This document shows, in pieces, positions 50,002 to 58,413 of a DNA stretch of 64,000 nt. Source of the DNA: an uncultured Synechococcus sp. (lineage in GTDB: Bacteria > Cyanobacteriota > Cyanobacteriia > Phormidesmidales > Phormidesmidaceae); contig CALDSK010000025.1 in NCBI GenBank assembly GCA_937911865.1, positions 16,055 to 80,054 on the forward strand, written 5' to 3'. A program made the translations under genes and the position numbers. Under the pieces are notes generated by a model. It saw nothing but the letters and a program-made list of their open reading frames with translations, ran no database searches and was not told where the DNA came from. Position 1 is the stretch's first letter. Every line of letters begins with the position of its first letter.

Positions 50002-51339
50002 GTGAATAATTCAACTGCGCTACCCGGCAAAAAGAGCATTAGCTCGCTGACGCTATTTGAGGTTCTGTTCAGCGTCTATGGCTTTTTGTTCTATACCGAC
50101 ACCTGGTGGGCTCTATTTGGTGAAACGATTCCGCCGGTGTATAGCGCGATTCGCTACTCGATTCTGGGTGTTCCCCTCATTCTTTTGCTGCTGCGCGGTA
50201 AAACATTGCTGCGCGTTTTTACAAAAGGAAGCTTGCTGTGGATTTTTATTAGCGTATGCGTTTTCTCTTTGGCCTGGTCGATCAATCCAGATCTGACAAC
50301 TAAGGGCATTCTGCGTATTACGTTGCAGATCTCAGTATTCGCGCTGTATTTTTCCTCGCGATTCAATCCGAAAGATCAGCTCTACATTATTGGCTCAGCG
50401 CTAGGCATTACGGTGATGGTCAATCTGTTCTACATTCTGGCGATGCCCAGCGTAGGCATTCATGCAGGCGATAAGTTTGACGGAGCCTGGAAAGGATTCT
50501 ACGAAAGTAAAAATGAGTTTTCTGGCTCGATGCTTTGGGCGGCGATTGTTTGCTACATCATCAACCTGAAAGACTCTAATCCTTTTGCGAAGAGAATCAC
50601 TCGCATAGGCGGCTTTCTTTGCCCTGCGCTGATTTTGCTCTCTACCTCAAAGTCGGCGCTGGTAATCTTTTTGGCACTGTATGTGGCGATCGCACTCTTA
50701 AACAAATACATCTGGCAGGGCAGCAAAAGCTTTTTGCTCATTGACATAGCCATCTAGTTGACCTGCATGGTAGTGAGAGGCGTCATCAGCAACTGGGTAG
50801 CGATTGTATCTAGTCTGGGCAAAGACCCAACCATGTCGGGCCGCACCGTGCTCTGGCACAGCTCAATTATTGAAATTCAACAGCGGCCCTGGCTGGGCCA
50901 CGGCTTTGCCGGGTTCTGGACAGAAGATAATCCAGCCGCGATGGGTATTGGCGAATCGCTCTCTCCAGGCTTCTATGCGCACAGTGCGCACAATGGATTT
51001 TTGAACATTGCGCTAGATGTCGGCTGGGTTGGGTTAGGCCTTTTTCTTATCGGGTTTCTTTCAACTTGGATACTGGCGCTGAAATACGCCTACGGCGCAA
51101 AATCACCGGAAGCTTTTTGGCCGTTCGCAGTCATTTTGCTAGTCACTATCTACAACCTGGTAGAAAGCTCTCTCAACTCAGAAGACATCAACTGGCTGCT
51201 GTACGTTCTGACTTATTTTTCTTTGAGAATCTGGCCGCAGCGCGCAAAGGTTCCTTTGCCAGAACCCAATTTACAGCTAGCTCCGTCTGCTACGCAATCT
51301 TCGGGCATCGCTGACGGGTTAACGCCGACTGCTCGCTAA
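50002..51339 (+). pseudogene. O-antigen ligase/Wzy-type polymerase gene interrupted by one in-frame TAG
   Basis: The frame opens with GTG at 50002 and codes for a multi-span membrane protein (VLFSVYGFLFYTDTWWALFG; later WKGFYESKNEFSGSMLW) until TAG at 50755-50757, after FLLIDIAI. The same frame then runs on from 50758 to 51339 with GVISNWVAIVSSLGKDPTMS, GRTVLWHSSII, RPWLGHGFAGFW and AHSAHNGFLNIALDVGWVGL. These are the conserved Wzy_C region of O-antigen ligases and polymerases. The joined protein would be 445 residues, the usual size. It would polymerise or ligate lipid-linked glycan units at the outer side of the plasma membrane. The rest of the gene is well kept, so the break may be recent, erroneous, or read through. 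Confidence 0.82.
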
Positions 51340-53145
51340 AACGACTTCTTCGTAGGTGCCCGACTGCTGCAAACGGCCTTCTTCTAAACGGTAAACGCGA
51401 TCGCAGTGAGCAATCGTCGAAACCCGGTGCGCAATAATAATCAGCGTTTTGTCTCCTGCCAGGCTATTAATCGCATCGCTTACCAGCTGCTCTGTCTCAG
51501 AATCGAGAGCCGAAGTCGCTTCATCGAGCACCAAAATCTCTCGGCCATAATAGAGCGCTCTGGCAATGCCAACCCGCTGCCGCTGTCCACCAGAGATACG
51601 CATACCCCGCTCACCGACCATCGTCTCTAGCCCGTCAGGCAGTTGCTCAATCAGGTCTTCTAGCTGCGCTGCCTTTACTGCCATATGGACACGGTCGTAG
51701 TCAATTTTGTCGGCAGGAATCCCGAAGGCAATGTTTTGAGCGATGGTTTCATCGGTCAGAAAAATAGACTGTGGAATATAGCCCAACAGGTTCTGCCAGG
51801 CTCGCAGGTCAGAATAAACAGAGCGATCGTCCACCAAGATATCGCCAGAGGAGGCCTGTAGCAGCCCTAAAATAATATCGACCAGTGTGGTTTTACCGGA
51901 GCCCGATTTGCCGACTAGGGCGATTGATTCGCCTTTGCGAATGCTGAGAGAAATATCTGCGATCGCAGGCGTAGACGTATCAGGATAAAAGAACGTCACG
52001 TTCTTAAGCGTCACAGACTGCTCGAACTGGCTTTGCTCAAACTGGCTCTGCTCGAACTGGCTGGCTGTCAGCTGACGTTGCGCCAGCGTCGTACCTTCAC
52101 CCACAGAAAACTCATTGGCCGACACGCTATACGCCTCTAGCTCCTTAAGATCTTTGTAGAGCATATCGAGCGCGTAGCTCATCGCCCGCATCCGCCCAAC
52201 GGCGTTGAGAATTTGGCTAGAGGCTGGAATCATTCGAATAGAGGCGACGGCAAAGACGCCCATGACAGCCGTCAACTCTTCTAGGCTACGGCCCATCACC
52301 AGCTGCGAAATCAAAACAAACAGAATTAAGAAAACCACCAGCACGGTTTCAATGGCAACTTTTGGCATCAGTTGCAAACTGTCTACCAGCGTAGACGCAT
52401 TGCCAAACTGTTTGGAATAGGTACGCAGGTCAGATTCAAAATAGCTTTCGCAGCCCAAAACCTTAGTCTCTTTCAAGCCGCCCAGACCGTGATTTATCGC
52501 GCGAATCATGCCGCCTTGAGCATTGGATTTGATGCGTCCCCACCCTCGAATACGGCGGCTGAGCCAGGCAAACAGACCGAAAATTGGCAGCAGCACGGCT
52601 AAGGCCATGGCCATCAAAGAGATATCCGTAACCGCCAGCAGGCCCAGTAGCAAAATTACCACTAGCGTATTCGCCACGATCTCTAGCAGTGGAATCAAAC
52701 AGTTGACGGTGAACTGAATGGATTCAAATACAAGATTTTTGATCAGCGTCGCGCTGTTGCGGTTGAGGTGAAATAAATAGGAAATATTGAGATAGGTGTA
52801 TACCAATCGCGCTTCTAGCTCTTGCTTTTGGCGATAGCTAAAGCGATAGATATAGACCTTGCACAAAAAGTAGGCAACCGATTTAAAGCAGAACATACCC
52901 AGCACCAAAATGGCACTGACCACAATAATTTGACGGTCGGTTTCTAACCCGAAGGTTGCAGCGAGTGAGCCGAGCTGAGGATGCGCTCTAATCACATCTG
53001 GGTCGCTAACAATGCTTAGAAATGGGCCAATCAGTCCGATGCCGAGCGCCTCTAACATAGAGACGAACACAAAGACCGTGAGCATGACAGCGAGCTGCCT
53101 GCGCTTACCCGACAAAACGTATAAGACTTTAGATAAATACTGGCG
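51319..53145 (-). CDS. ABC exporter with fused permease and ATPase (MsbA-like)
   Basis: From ATG 53145 (MRQYLSKVLYVLSGKRR) the protein has about 608 residues: six membrane segments (about 1-330), then an ATPase with Walker A ALVGKSGSGKTTLVDIIL, the signature RISGGQRQRVGIARAL and Walker B ILVLDEATSALD. This is the lipid/glycan flippase type, fitting export of a lipid-linked repeat unit. A longer reading starts at a TTG (53193) inside tandem repeats. Between the domains a 3 x 15-bp repeat encodes SQFEQ three times. It overlaps the convergent polymerase gene by 21 bp. Confidence 0.88.
   Translation of the reverse strand, partial: RQYLSKVLYVLSGKRRQLAVMLTVFVFVSMLEALGIGLIGPFLSIVSDPDVIRAHPQLGSLAATFGLETDRQIIVVSAILVLGMFCFKSVAYFLCKVYIYRFSYRQKQELEARLVYTYLNISYLFHLNRNSATLIKNLVFESIQFTVNCLIPLLEIVANTLVVILLLGLLAVTDISLMAMALAVLLPIFGLFAWLSRRIRGWGRIKSNAQGGMIRAINHGLGGLKETKVLGCESYFESDLRTYSKQFGNASTLVDSLQLMPKVAIETVLVVFLILFVLISQLVMGRSLEELTAVMGVFAVASIRMIPASSQILNAVGRMRAMSYALDMLYKDLKELEAYSVSANEFSVGEGTTLAQRQLTASQFEQSQFEQSQFEQSVTLKNVTFFYPDTSTPAIADISLSIRKGESIALVGKSGSGKTTLVDIILGLLQASSGDILVDDRSVYSDLRAWQNLLGYIPQSIFLTDETIAQNIAFGIPADKIDYDRVHMAVKAAQLEDLIEQLPDGLETMVGERGMRISGGQRQRVGIARALYYGREILVLDEATSALDSETEQLVSDAINSLAGDKTLIIIAHRVSTIAHCDRVYRLEEGRLQQSGTYEEVVLASSRR
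52018..52062 (-). repeat. In-frame 3 x 15-bp repeat in the ABC exporter gene
   Basis: Three units (CTGCTCGAACTGGCT and near copies) encode the SQFEQ-type five-residue repeat in the linker before the ATPase domain. Confidence 0.93.
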
Positions 53146-53180
53146 CATAGGGAGCGAGGAGGAGCAGGGCGGCGGAAGCG

Positions 53181-53236
53181 AGGAGGTCGACAAGAGCGAG
53201 TAGGAGCAAGGAGGTCGACAAGAGCGAGTAGAAGCA
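53181..53236. repeat. Tandem repeat, 2 x 28 bp
   Basis: Two 28-bp copies (beginning AGGAGGTCGACAAGAGCGAG) with one mismatch lie just upstream of the exporter start on its promoter side. Confidence 0.93.
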
Positions 53237-53365
53237 AGGCGGCGAGAGCAAGCAGCGTCGATCTAATCAGATAGGCTTTTTTTACAAAAAGTTCCAATTT
53301 GAGTGCCATCTGCGCTGAGAGCAGATAGATGTCTTGTCTACATCGCATTTTTTTGAGCACCGATT

Positions 53366-54331
53366 TTAGTACCGGCTGTTTTGAGTAACGGCCGTTGCTG
53401 GCATCGGCATAGCGTCCGCGACCCACTCCATGGGACCTTCAGTTACAGCGGTTGAAAAGTTTTGACAGGACAGCGATACACCTAGCCACTCGCCTAGCTG
53501 GGCTAAGTCTGGATTGAGTTTGGCCTCTATCCAGGTGCGATCGCGCTTAGAAAGCTGCGGCCGAGTCTGCATTTGCCACAGTCCTCTTACCCAGGTGCGC
53601 ATCGACTTAGGAATAAAATGGCGGCGCACCTGGCGAAGCACTGGCGCATTGACAACCGCATCTCGCACCGCATTACGGCGCAAACGATCTTTAGACGCAT
53701 GCCGATGGGCCGTTTCACTTTGCCAAACGGTGGGCGCAGGGCAACCCACAAACCGCCCTATGCGGGCAAGTTCTGCCGCTGGGTCTTGCTTAATCCGCTC
53801 CAGAAACACTGGCAGCACGCTTTGATGACCAAACGCCTCTAAATAAGGGCGCAGCTGCATAGCGTAAAGGCTGTACTGATAAAGCTCTGGATACCTTTTA
53901 ATGGACTGTGCGAGCGAGCCACTGATCGTTCGCTGGCTCCACTCGTGCACATACTGAGACACCATCCGTTCTACGGGATGACGCATCACGTAAACCAGCT
54001 TCATGTCTGGAAAGTGCGATCGCAGCCGCCGAAGCGTACGAGGATGGGTCGGTAGCTTAGTGTAGTGCGTGCTAGATTCACCACAAATATCCGTCGGCCC
54101 AGCAGCAGAAAACAAGCTCAAATACCAATCAAGGCCACGGGCGTAGATATCATCATCGCTGAAGAAATTAGGCTCTTTGGGCTCGCTCATAAACAGCCCC
54201 GGCTGGGCGCTTAGCTGCTCGTGCAGCGTAGTGGTGGCACACTTCATAGCGCCTACGATGATAAAAGTTGGCCGACGAGCTAGTCTGCTAGATTGAGCGC
54301 TGAACTGGACTCCTAACGGGGCTTTAGACAT
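53366..54331 (-). CDS. Sulfotransferase (heparan-type P-loop) 3
   Basis: The 321-residue protein has FIIVGAMKCATTTLHEQLSA (5'-phosphosulfate loop of the G-A-M-K-C-x-T-T-x-L type), then EPNFFSDDDIYARGLDWYLSLF, GESSTHYTKLP and LVYVMRHPVERMVSQYVHEW (3'-phosphate site). This is the pattern of carbohydrate sulfotransferases (Sulfotransfer_1, related to heparan N-sulfotransferases) and differs from the two sulfotransferases at 46-49 kb. A sugar sulfation role is therefore the best supported of the three. It lies upstream of the exporter on the same strand. Confidence 0.9.
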   Translation of the reverse strand: MSKAPLGVQFSAQSSRLARRPTFIIVGAMKCATTTLHEQLSAQPGLFMSEPKEPNFFSDDDIYARGLDWYLSLFSAAGPTDICGESSTHYTKLPTHPRTLRRLRSHFPDMKLVYVMRHPVERMVSQYVHEWSQRTISGSLAQSIKRYPELYQYSLYAMQLRPYLEAFGHQSVLPVFLERIKQDPAAELARIGRFVGCPAPTVWQSETAHRHASKDRLRRNAVRDAVVNAPVLRQVRRHFIPKSMRTWVRGLWQMQTRPQLSKRDRTWIEAKLNPDLAQLGEWLGVSLSCQNFSTAVTEGPMEWVADAMPMPATAVTQNSRY

Positions 54332-54567
54332 AAAAAGATGACACCTGCTTTAGCGTTTTTCACCCGTGCTTTAGCAATGCTTGATTAGCTACAGATCTAG
54401 CTACTGATCTTAGATATAGGTTTGTAGCAAAGTGTTTTAGCAGCAAAATGTTCTAAGCGAACGGGTAGACGCTATACATGACCCCGTAACTGCCACTCAG
54501 TTCCACGAGTCAAATCGCTCAGGCTACTTCGTATCGTCCATCAAACTAACGCGCGTTCTAACGTCGC

Positions 54568-55896
54568 TCAATCTTGAGCCAGAAGCTTCAACCCTTGCCT
54601 TTCTAGCTTGACCGGCTGATAGCGCCCTGAAGACAGCGCAAAATTTTGCAGATGCTGCGTCTCTTCTGCACTGTCACGCATCCATCGCTCGATTAGCTCT
54701 TCCCAGCAGGCAGGCACCTTTAGCTTACGCAGCGATTGCACCGACGCCTCCGACAGCTGAGCATACAGCGCTGATTGCCCCATAATTCGATCAATCCGGT
54801 GGGCCATAGATCTGGGGTTACCGACTGGAAAGCTAATAGAATTGACGCTGTGTAAAAGGTGCGCGTCCAGATTTTTATGGTCGCAGGCAACAATGGGCGT
54901 ACGAGCAGCCATCGCCAGAGAGACGCCCAGCGGTGGTGCAATATCCGGCTGCGGCGGTGGCTGCGGAATAATGGCCAAATCAGCGCTGCGTACCTGCTCT
55001 AGCATTTGTTCAGGTGCAAGTCCGGCCCATACCGTCACCGAATCTGCTAGCTCTAGCTGCTGAACACGCGTTTCCAGCCAGGCCGTTTCGTATGATTCTA
55101 CAGGCGAGGTGTAGTTGAGCGTATTGCGAATGAGATGCAGGCCAACGGTATAGCCGCTGCGACGCAGCTGAAGGGTGGCTTGAAATAGATCTTCCATGCC
55201 TGCCTGTTCGTCTAGCTGCCCAACAAACACCAGTTCTATAGAGGCGTAGTGGTCACGCATTTGCTTGGGCGGATACTGCATCAACAGCTGAGGCTGTGAC
55301 CATTCCCAGGGAATTAGCTTACTAGGATGAATGCCACTGTCGGCGAGCGCCTTGGACGTTTCGACTCCATTGGCGCCAACCCAGGTGACGCTTTTACGGT
55401 TCAAACGGCGAACAAACGATCGGTGCCGCCAGCGCTGCCAAAAGTCCCTGGGCTCTTGCCAGTCAGAAAACAGCGCTAGGCTAGCAATTCTATTGTGCGT
55501 CGTCCATTTCAAAATCACAGGCGAAATCGTAGGAGAGCAGGTACACAGCACCAAACGATCTGGGCAAAAGTCTGCAATCAGGCGAACCATCTCGCGAGTT
55601 GGATTTACCCCTCTAGGCGCATCGTCCATATCGGCTCTAGAAACGCCGCTGCCCATAATGCGCACGTTGAGGTAGGTCAACTCGCTGTACTGCTCATTGG
55701 AATAGCACGAAAAGATACCGACTTCTTGTACCTCAGCACTCCATTTGACTGCGGCGGTCAGGATGTGAATATCTACCGGACTGAGCTGACCAGAGAGCTG
55801 ATTGTTCAGCCGCTCGGGCATAAACACACTTGACAGCGCGTCTCTATAGTCGGCACTCTCAACCACGATTAGTAAGCGTGTGTTTTTCAAACCCAT
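54568..55896 (-). CDS. Glycosyltransferase (GT-B, family 4-like)
   Basis: The 442-residue protein has a GT-B plan. The N-terminal part (RLLIVVESADYRDALSSVFM) is followed by ELVFVGQLDEQAGMEDLFQAT at the start of the donor domain and LGVSLAMAARTPIVACDHKN, the nucleotide-sugar-binding stretch. A SADLAIIPQPPPQPDIAPP loop precedes it. No signal peptide. It should act on a glycan intermediate in the cytosol. It is the first gene of a leftward trio with sulfotransferase 3 and the exporter, with 273 bp to the divergent oxidoreductase. Confidence 0.83.
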   Translation of the reverse strand: MGLKNTRLLIVVESADYRDALSSVFMPERLNNQLSGQLSPVDIHILTAAVKWSAEVQEVGIFSCYSNEQYSELTYLNVRIMGSGVSRADMDDAPRGVNPTREMVRLIADFCPDRLVLCTCSPTISPVILKWTTHNRIASLALFSDWQEPRDFWQRWRHRSFVRRLNRKSVTWVGANGVETSKALADSGIHPSKLIPWEWSQPQLLMQYPPKQMRDHYASIELVFVGQLDEQAGMEDLFQATLQLRRSGYTVGLHLIRNTLNYTSPVESYETAWLETRVQQLELADSVTVWAGLAPEQMLEQVRSADLAIIPQPPPQPDIAPPLGVSLAMAARTPIVACDHKNLDAHLLHSVNSISFPVGNPRSMAHRIDRIMGQSALYAQLSEASVQSLRKLKVPACWEELIERWMRDSAEETQHLQNFALSSGRYQPVKLERQGLKLLAQD

Positions 55897-56169
55897 GGTT
55901 TCACTTCGTTCTAGATGACGCCGATTCCTTCGTTGAGTATGTTAGGCGGCGATCTGTACCCTATTGCTACTTTTCAAAAACATTTGCGGAGTCTCTAGCA
56001 TCCACGGTCCACCAGATAAAGATCCCGCTATTTTCGGAACTATTCTTTCCTTCACTGGTTCTTTCTCTATACAGAACAATTTATGGAGCTCGTGCATGAG
56101 CTTTACCGTTCTCCTCTGATTTCGACCCGTTAAAGTCAAAACCTACGCACATTAAGAAGAATACTGTAT

Positions 56170-57234
56170 ATGACAGCCGCGCTAAAATCTGCCGTGATCG
56201 GAACTGGGGTGATCTCTAAACAGCACCTTTCTTTTTTGCAGGAAAGCGAGCTGGCTAATATTGTCGGCGTCTGCGATCTTTCCCCCGCGGCGGCCAGCTA
56301 CGCGGCGAATACATTTGGCGCAGCAGCGGCTTACACCAGCTACACAGAAATGTTGGAAAAAGCTAAGCCAGACGTAGTGCATATTCTGACGCCGCCCAAA
56401 ACTCACTTTCCTATTGCTACTGACTGTTTGCAGGCAGGGTCTCACGTCATTTGCGAAAAGCCAGTTGCCCCCAGCTACAGCGAATTTAAGGACCTTTGGC
56501 AAGTTTCACAAGCGTGCGATCGCATCCTCATTGAAGACCATAACTACCGCTTCAACAGCCCCGTACGCGCCATCAAAAACTGGGTAGAAGACGGCACCCT
56601 GGGAGACATCCAAGACGTTGAAATCCGCATTGCGCTCAACCTGCGCGGCGGTGGCCGCTATGCCGACAAAAACCTGCCCAGCCCTAGCCACAAAATGCCC
56701 GCAGGCGTGATTCACGACTTCATTACTCACCTCAGCTATCTCTTACTCGAATTCCTGCCTGATATTGACTTCAACCGAATTTCAGCCGCCTGGAGCAACC
56801 ACGCCAAAGACGACCTATTTAAATACGATGATTTAGACGCGCTGATCATCGGCGTTGGGGGCACGCATGGCCGTCTGCGCTTCAGCTGCTACACCGCGCC
56901 CGACTGCTTTTCTATCACCGTGCGCGGCAACAAGGGCTACGCCGAGACCGATTTGTTCCAGCCATACCTACGCTGCGTCAAACCTCGTAGCGGCGGGCAG
57001 CAGCTTTCACCATTGGTGAATCACTTCGTCAACGGCTGGTCACTGATGAGCGCCAGCGCCCGCAACTTCAAAAATAAGGTCATGCAGAAGACCCCTTACG
57101 AAGGGCTGCACTATCTGCTGGGTCAGACTTACCAGGCAGTGAGCGCAGGGCAAACGCCACCGATTAACTTTAACGACATGGCTCGGACCAGCCAGCTGGT
57201 TGAAGCCCTGCTTGCAGAGAAAAACCGGCTGTAA
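56170..57234 (+). CDS. Gfo/Idh/MocA-family oxidoreductase in the glycan cluster
   Basis: The 354-residue protein has the Rossmann N-domain SAVIGTGVISKQHLSFLQ, then VHILTPPKTHFPIATDCL and HVICEKPVAPS (EKP motif). The C-domain includes GVIHDFITHLSYLLLEFLP with the active-site His. Members at polysaccharide loci oxidise or epimerise nucleotide sugars at C3 or similar positions; that role is inferred from context. It lies 28 bp before the family 2 glycosyltransferase gene, so they are likely cotranscribed. It is a distant relative of the enzyme at 25792. Confidence 0.88.
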   Translation: MTAALKSAVIGTGVISKQHLSFLQESELANIVGVCDLSPAAASYAANTFGAAAAYTSYTEMLEKAKPDVVHILTPPKTHFPIATDCLQAGSHVICEKPVAPSYSEFKDLWQVSQACDRILIEDHNYRFNSPVRAIKNWVEDGTLGDIQDVEIRIALNLRGGGRYADKNLPSPSHKMPAGVIHDFITHLSYLLLEFLPDIDFNRISAAWSNHAKDDLFKYDDLDALIIGVGGTHGRLRFSCYTAPDCFSITVRGNKGYAETDLFQPYLRCVKPRSGGQQLSPLVNHFVNGWSLMSASARNFKNKVMQKTPYEGLHYLLGQTYQAVSAGQTPPINFNDMARTSQLVEALLAEKNRL

Positions 57235-57262
57235 AGAAAGCCAGCCCAGCCGAACGAAATCT

Positions 57263-58288
57263 ATGGAAGATCAGCGCTTAGAAAGCATGTCAGTCGGCGT
57301 CGTCGCGATTGGCCGAAATGAAGGCGATCGCCTAGTGCGCTGCCTTCAATCATTGCGATCGCACCTACCCAAGGGCACCCCTATCATCTATGTCGATTCA
57401 GGCTCTACCGACAGCAGCGTAGCCGAAGCCCAGCGTCAGGGGGTAGGTGTGGTGGAACTGGATATGTCCATCCCCTTTACTGGAGCAAGGGCTCGCAATG
57501 CTGGGTGCGATCGCCTTCTCAAACGGTACCCACAGACCCAATATGTACAGTTCATTGATGGCGACTGCGAACTGCTTCCAGGCTGGATTTCAGCTGCTAC
57601 AGACTTTCTAAATCACAGGCCTAAATTCGCAGTTGTCTTTGGCCGTTTGCGTGAGCGCTTTCCAGACGCTTCCGCCTACAACCAGCTCGCAGAACTGGAA
57701 TGGCAGCGCCCTGTGGGTGAAACCGAAGCCTGTGGCGGTATTGCCTTGATGCGTACAACAGCCTTTCAACAAGCAGGTGGATTTAATCCCAAGCTAATCT
57801 GCGGTGAAGAGCCAGAACTCTGCATCCGGCTACGCCGCTTGGGCTGGAAAATTCAGTGCATTGCCGCCGACATGGCCTTGCACGATATGGACATGCATCG
57901 GTTTAGCCAGTGGTGGAAGCGTTCTGTGCGCGGGGGCTGGGCAGTGGCTCAAGGCTGCGATATGTATGGCCAGGCAGCTGAGCGCTACAAGGTGAAAGCG
58001 CATATGAGTGGCTGGCTTTGGGGGTTAGTGTTACCTCTGGGGGCGATCGCATTCGCTAGCCTTACTGAAGGCATGACACTTGCGCTGCTGCTCATAGCCT
58101 ATACGCTACAGATCTTCAAAATCTTTAGATACCGCCAGCTGCAAGGCGACCAGACGAAGCAAGCACTGTTATATGCCATCTTCTGCGTACTTTCAAAATT
58201 GCCTCAAGCCATCGGACAAGGGAAATATTGGATCAATCGCTGGCAAAACAAACCTGCGAGACTTATTGAATATAAAGGCAGTACTTGA
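57263..58288 (+). CDS. Family 2 glycosyltransferase with C-terminal membrane segments
   Basis: From ATG 57263 the protein has 341 residues. The GT-A domain starts VGVVAIGRNEGDRLVRCL and has IIYVDSGSTDSSVAEA and the DxD-like VQFIDGDCELLPGW. The acceptor region GGFNPKLICGEEPELCIRLR follows. After it come about two hydrophobic segments (LVLPLGAIAFASL, MTLALLLIAYTLQIF), so it is probably membrane bound. It adds a sugar to a lipid-linked or surface glycan. MSVGVVAIG (57287) is an alternative start. Confidence 0.88.
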   Translation: MEDQRLESMSVGVVAIGRNEGDRLVRCLQSLRSHLPKGTPIIYVDSGSTDSSVAEAQRQGVGVVELDMSIPFTGARARNAGCDRLLKRYPQTQYVQFIDGDCELLPGWISAATDFLNHRPKFAVVFGRLRERFPDASAYNQLAELEWQRPVGETEACGGIALMRTTAFQQAGGFNPKLICGEEPELCIRLRRLGWKIQCIAADMALHDMDMHRFSQWWKRSVRGGWAVAQGCDMYGQAAERYKVKAHMSGWLWGLVLPLGAIAFASLTEGMTLALLLIAYTLQIFKIFRYRQLQGDQTKQALLYAIFCVLSKLPQAIGQGKYWINRWQNKPARLIEYKGST

Positions 58289-58303
58289 GTATGCCACCTC
58301 AAC

Positions 58304-58347
58304 TGATTGCAGCAGTCAAAAGAATTGATTGCAGCAGTTAAAAGAAT
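58304..58347. repeat. Tandem repeat, 2 x 22 bp
   Basis: Two 22-bp copies of the unit beginning TGATTGCAGCAGTCAAAAGA differ at one base. They follow the stop of the glycosyltransferase gene. Confidence 0.94.
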
Positions 58348-58371
58348 CTATCTTCAAGATGTACCACCATA

Positions 58372-58401
58372 CCAAGGAAAAGCTAGCCAAGGAAAAGCTA
58401 G
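58372..58401. repeat. Tandem repeat, 2 x 15 bp (perfect)
   Basis: Two identical CCAAGGAAAAGCTAG units lie just before the 3' end of the convergent pentapeptide-MORN gene. Confidence 0.94.
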
Positions 58402-58413
58402 CTTAGTGGACTC

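Noticed and set aside
53052..53426. Minus-strand frame of 124 codons between the exporter and sulfotransferase 3
   Set aside because: It overlaps both genes and the 28-bp repeats; its Arg/Pro/Leu-rich sequence looks like a shadow of these.
55830..56099. Plus-strand frame of 89 codons in the divergent gap before 56170
   Set aside because: It starts inside the opposite glycosyltransferase gene and has no ribosome-binding site or known domain.
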